Source of the DNA: DATCJY01 sp036562565
GTDB taxonomy: Bacteria > Bacteroidota > Bacteroidia > Flavobacteriales_D > Sanyastnellaceae
Assembly (NCBI GenBank): GCA_036562565.1
Contig: DATCJY010000044.1
Coordinates: 1 to 34,702, forward strand
DNA: 34,702 nucleotides
Direction of reading: 5' to 3'
Part shown: positions 34,558 to 34,702 of the stretch, in pieces
Numbering within the stretch: the first letter of the stretch is position 1
Layout of the letters: every line of letters starts with the position of its first letter
Translations under genes and position numbers: made by a program
The notes under the pieces: model-generated
Told to the model about the DNA's origin: nothing
The model's input: only the letters and a program-made list of their open reading frames with translations
The model's database searches: none

Positions 34558-34702
34558 TTACCTCCCTACAAAATAATACTCCTCACCGGTACTGAAGAGT
34601 TGACAAAAACGTTGAGCCGTTAAACAATCGTTGTTCAAGAAGCCTTTTAAGGTAGTTATATGATACCCCAATCCTTGAAGGAACTTATATATGTCTTCCG
34701 GT
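34558..34702 (-). CDS. C-terminal end of a protein, possibly FkbM family methyltransferase (partial)
   Basis: Only the last 47 residues are in the window. The frame is open from the edge to the TAA at 34558-34560. The sequence starts PEDIYKFLQGLGYHITTLKG and ends in GEEYYFVGR. The pattern of a helix, a GYxIxxLxG strand and a final aromatic strand resembles the end of FkbM-type SAM-dependent methyltransferases, which often occur in polysaccharide clusters. With so little sequence this is a guess. The stop lies 3 bases before the start of the glycosyltransferase gene, and the GGGAGG site for that gene lies in its last codons, so both are likely in one operon. The true start is outside the window. 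Confidence 0.55.
   Translation of the reverse strand, partial: PEDIYKFLQGLGYHITTLKGFLNNDCLTAQRFCQLFSTGEEYYFVGR

Overview
The window comes from a Bacteroidota bacterium, probably a free-living or environmental one. This is inferred from gene families, not from a marker gene. The evidence is several type IX secretion (T9SS) cargo proteins with type A or type B sorting tails, a PorP/SprF-family partner protein, SprB repeats, a DUF5723 barrel, an Lnb/DUF4105 protein, and a fused malic enzyme-phosphotransacetylase. Genes for Kdo synthesis (kdsA) and meso-diaminopimelate synthesis (dapF) fit a Gram-negative, LPS-bearing cell. Hand-counted 60-base stretches give about 48-50% GC in the central genes and about 32-38% near the right edge.

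Layout. At 1-5045 (minus strand) lie a partial MBOAT O-acyltransferase, a PLP aminotransferase with a clear terminator, and maeB. At 5430-8135 (plus) is a compact cassette of three exported proteins I do not recognise, closed by a strong terminator. At 8200-12630 are a PD40 propeller lipoprotein, an M28 peptidase with a PDZ domain, and a two-gene unit of a small outer-membrane barrel and a di-heme cytochrome c peroxidase lipoprotein. At 12882-15172 (plus) are an RhlE-type helicase and a small T9SS cargo protein. At 15175-24749 (minus) are two giant T9SS cargo proteins: a type B SBBP/PKD protein coupled by a 4-bp overlap to its PorP/SprF partner, and a pappalysin-like metalloprotease carrying eight SprB repeats. 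At 24934-33050 (plus) are an esterase, then the tight dapF-lnb-lipoprotein-DUF5723 run, kdsA, and a propeller protein. At 33043-34702 (minus) are a GT-C glycosyltransferase and the tail of a probable FkbM methyltransferase, which looks like the edge of a surface polysaccharide locus.

Taken together, the window is dominated by cell-envelope and secreted functions. Cargo is exported by T9SS, lipoproteins are matured and possibly N-acylated by the Lnb-like enzyme, and wall and LPS precursors are supplied by DapF and KdsA. Housekeeping metabolism is limited to maeB, the aminotransferase and the RNA helicase. I see no rRNA, tRNA, CRISPR array, insertion sequence or phage gene. The least understood parts are the 5430-8135 cassette and the lipoprotein/DUF5723 pair translated together with the Lnb-like enzyme.
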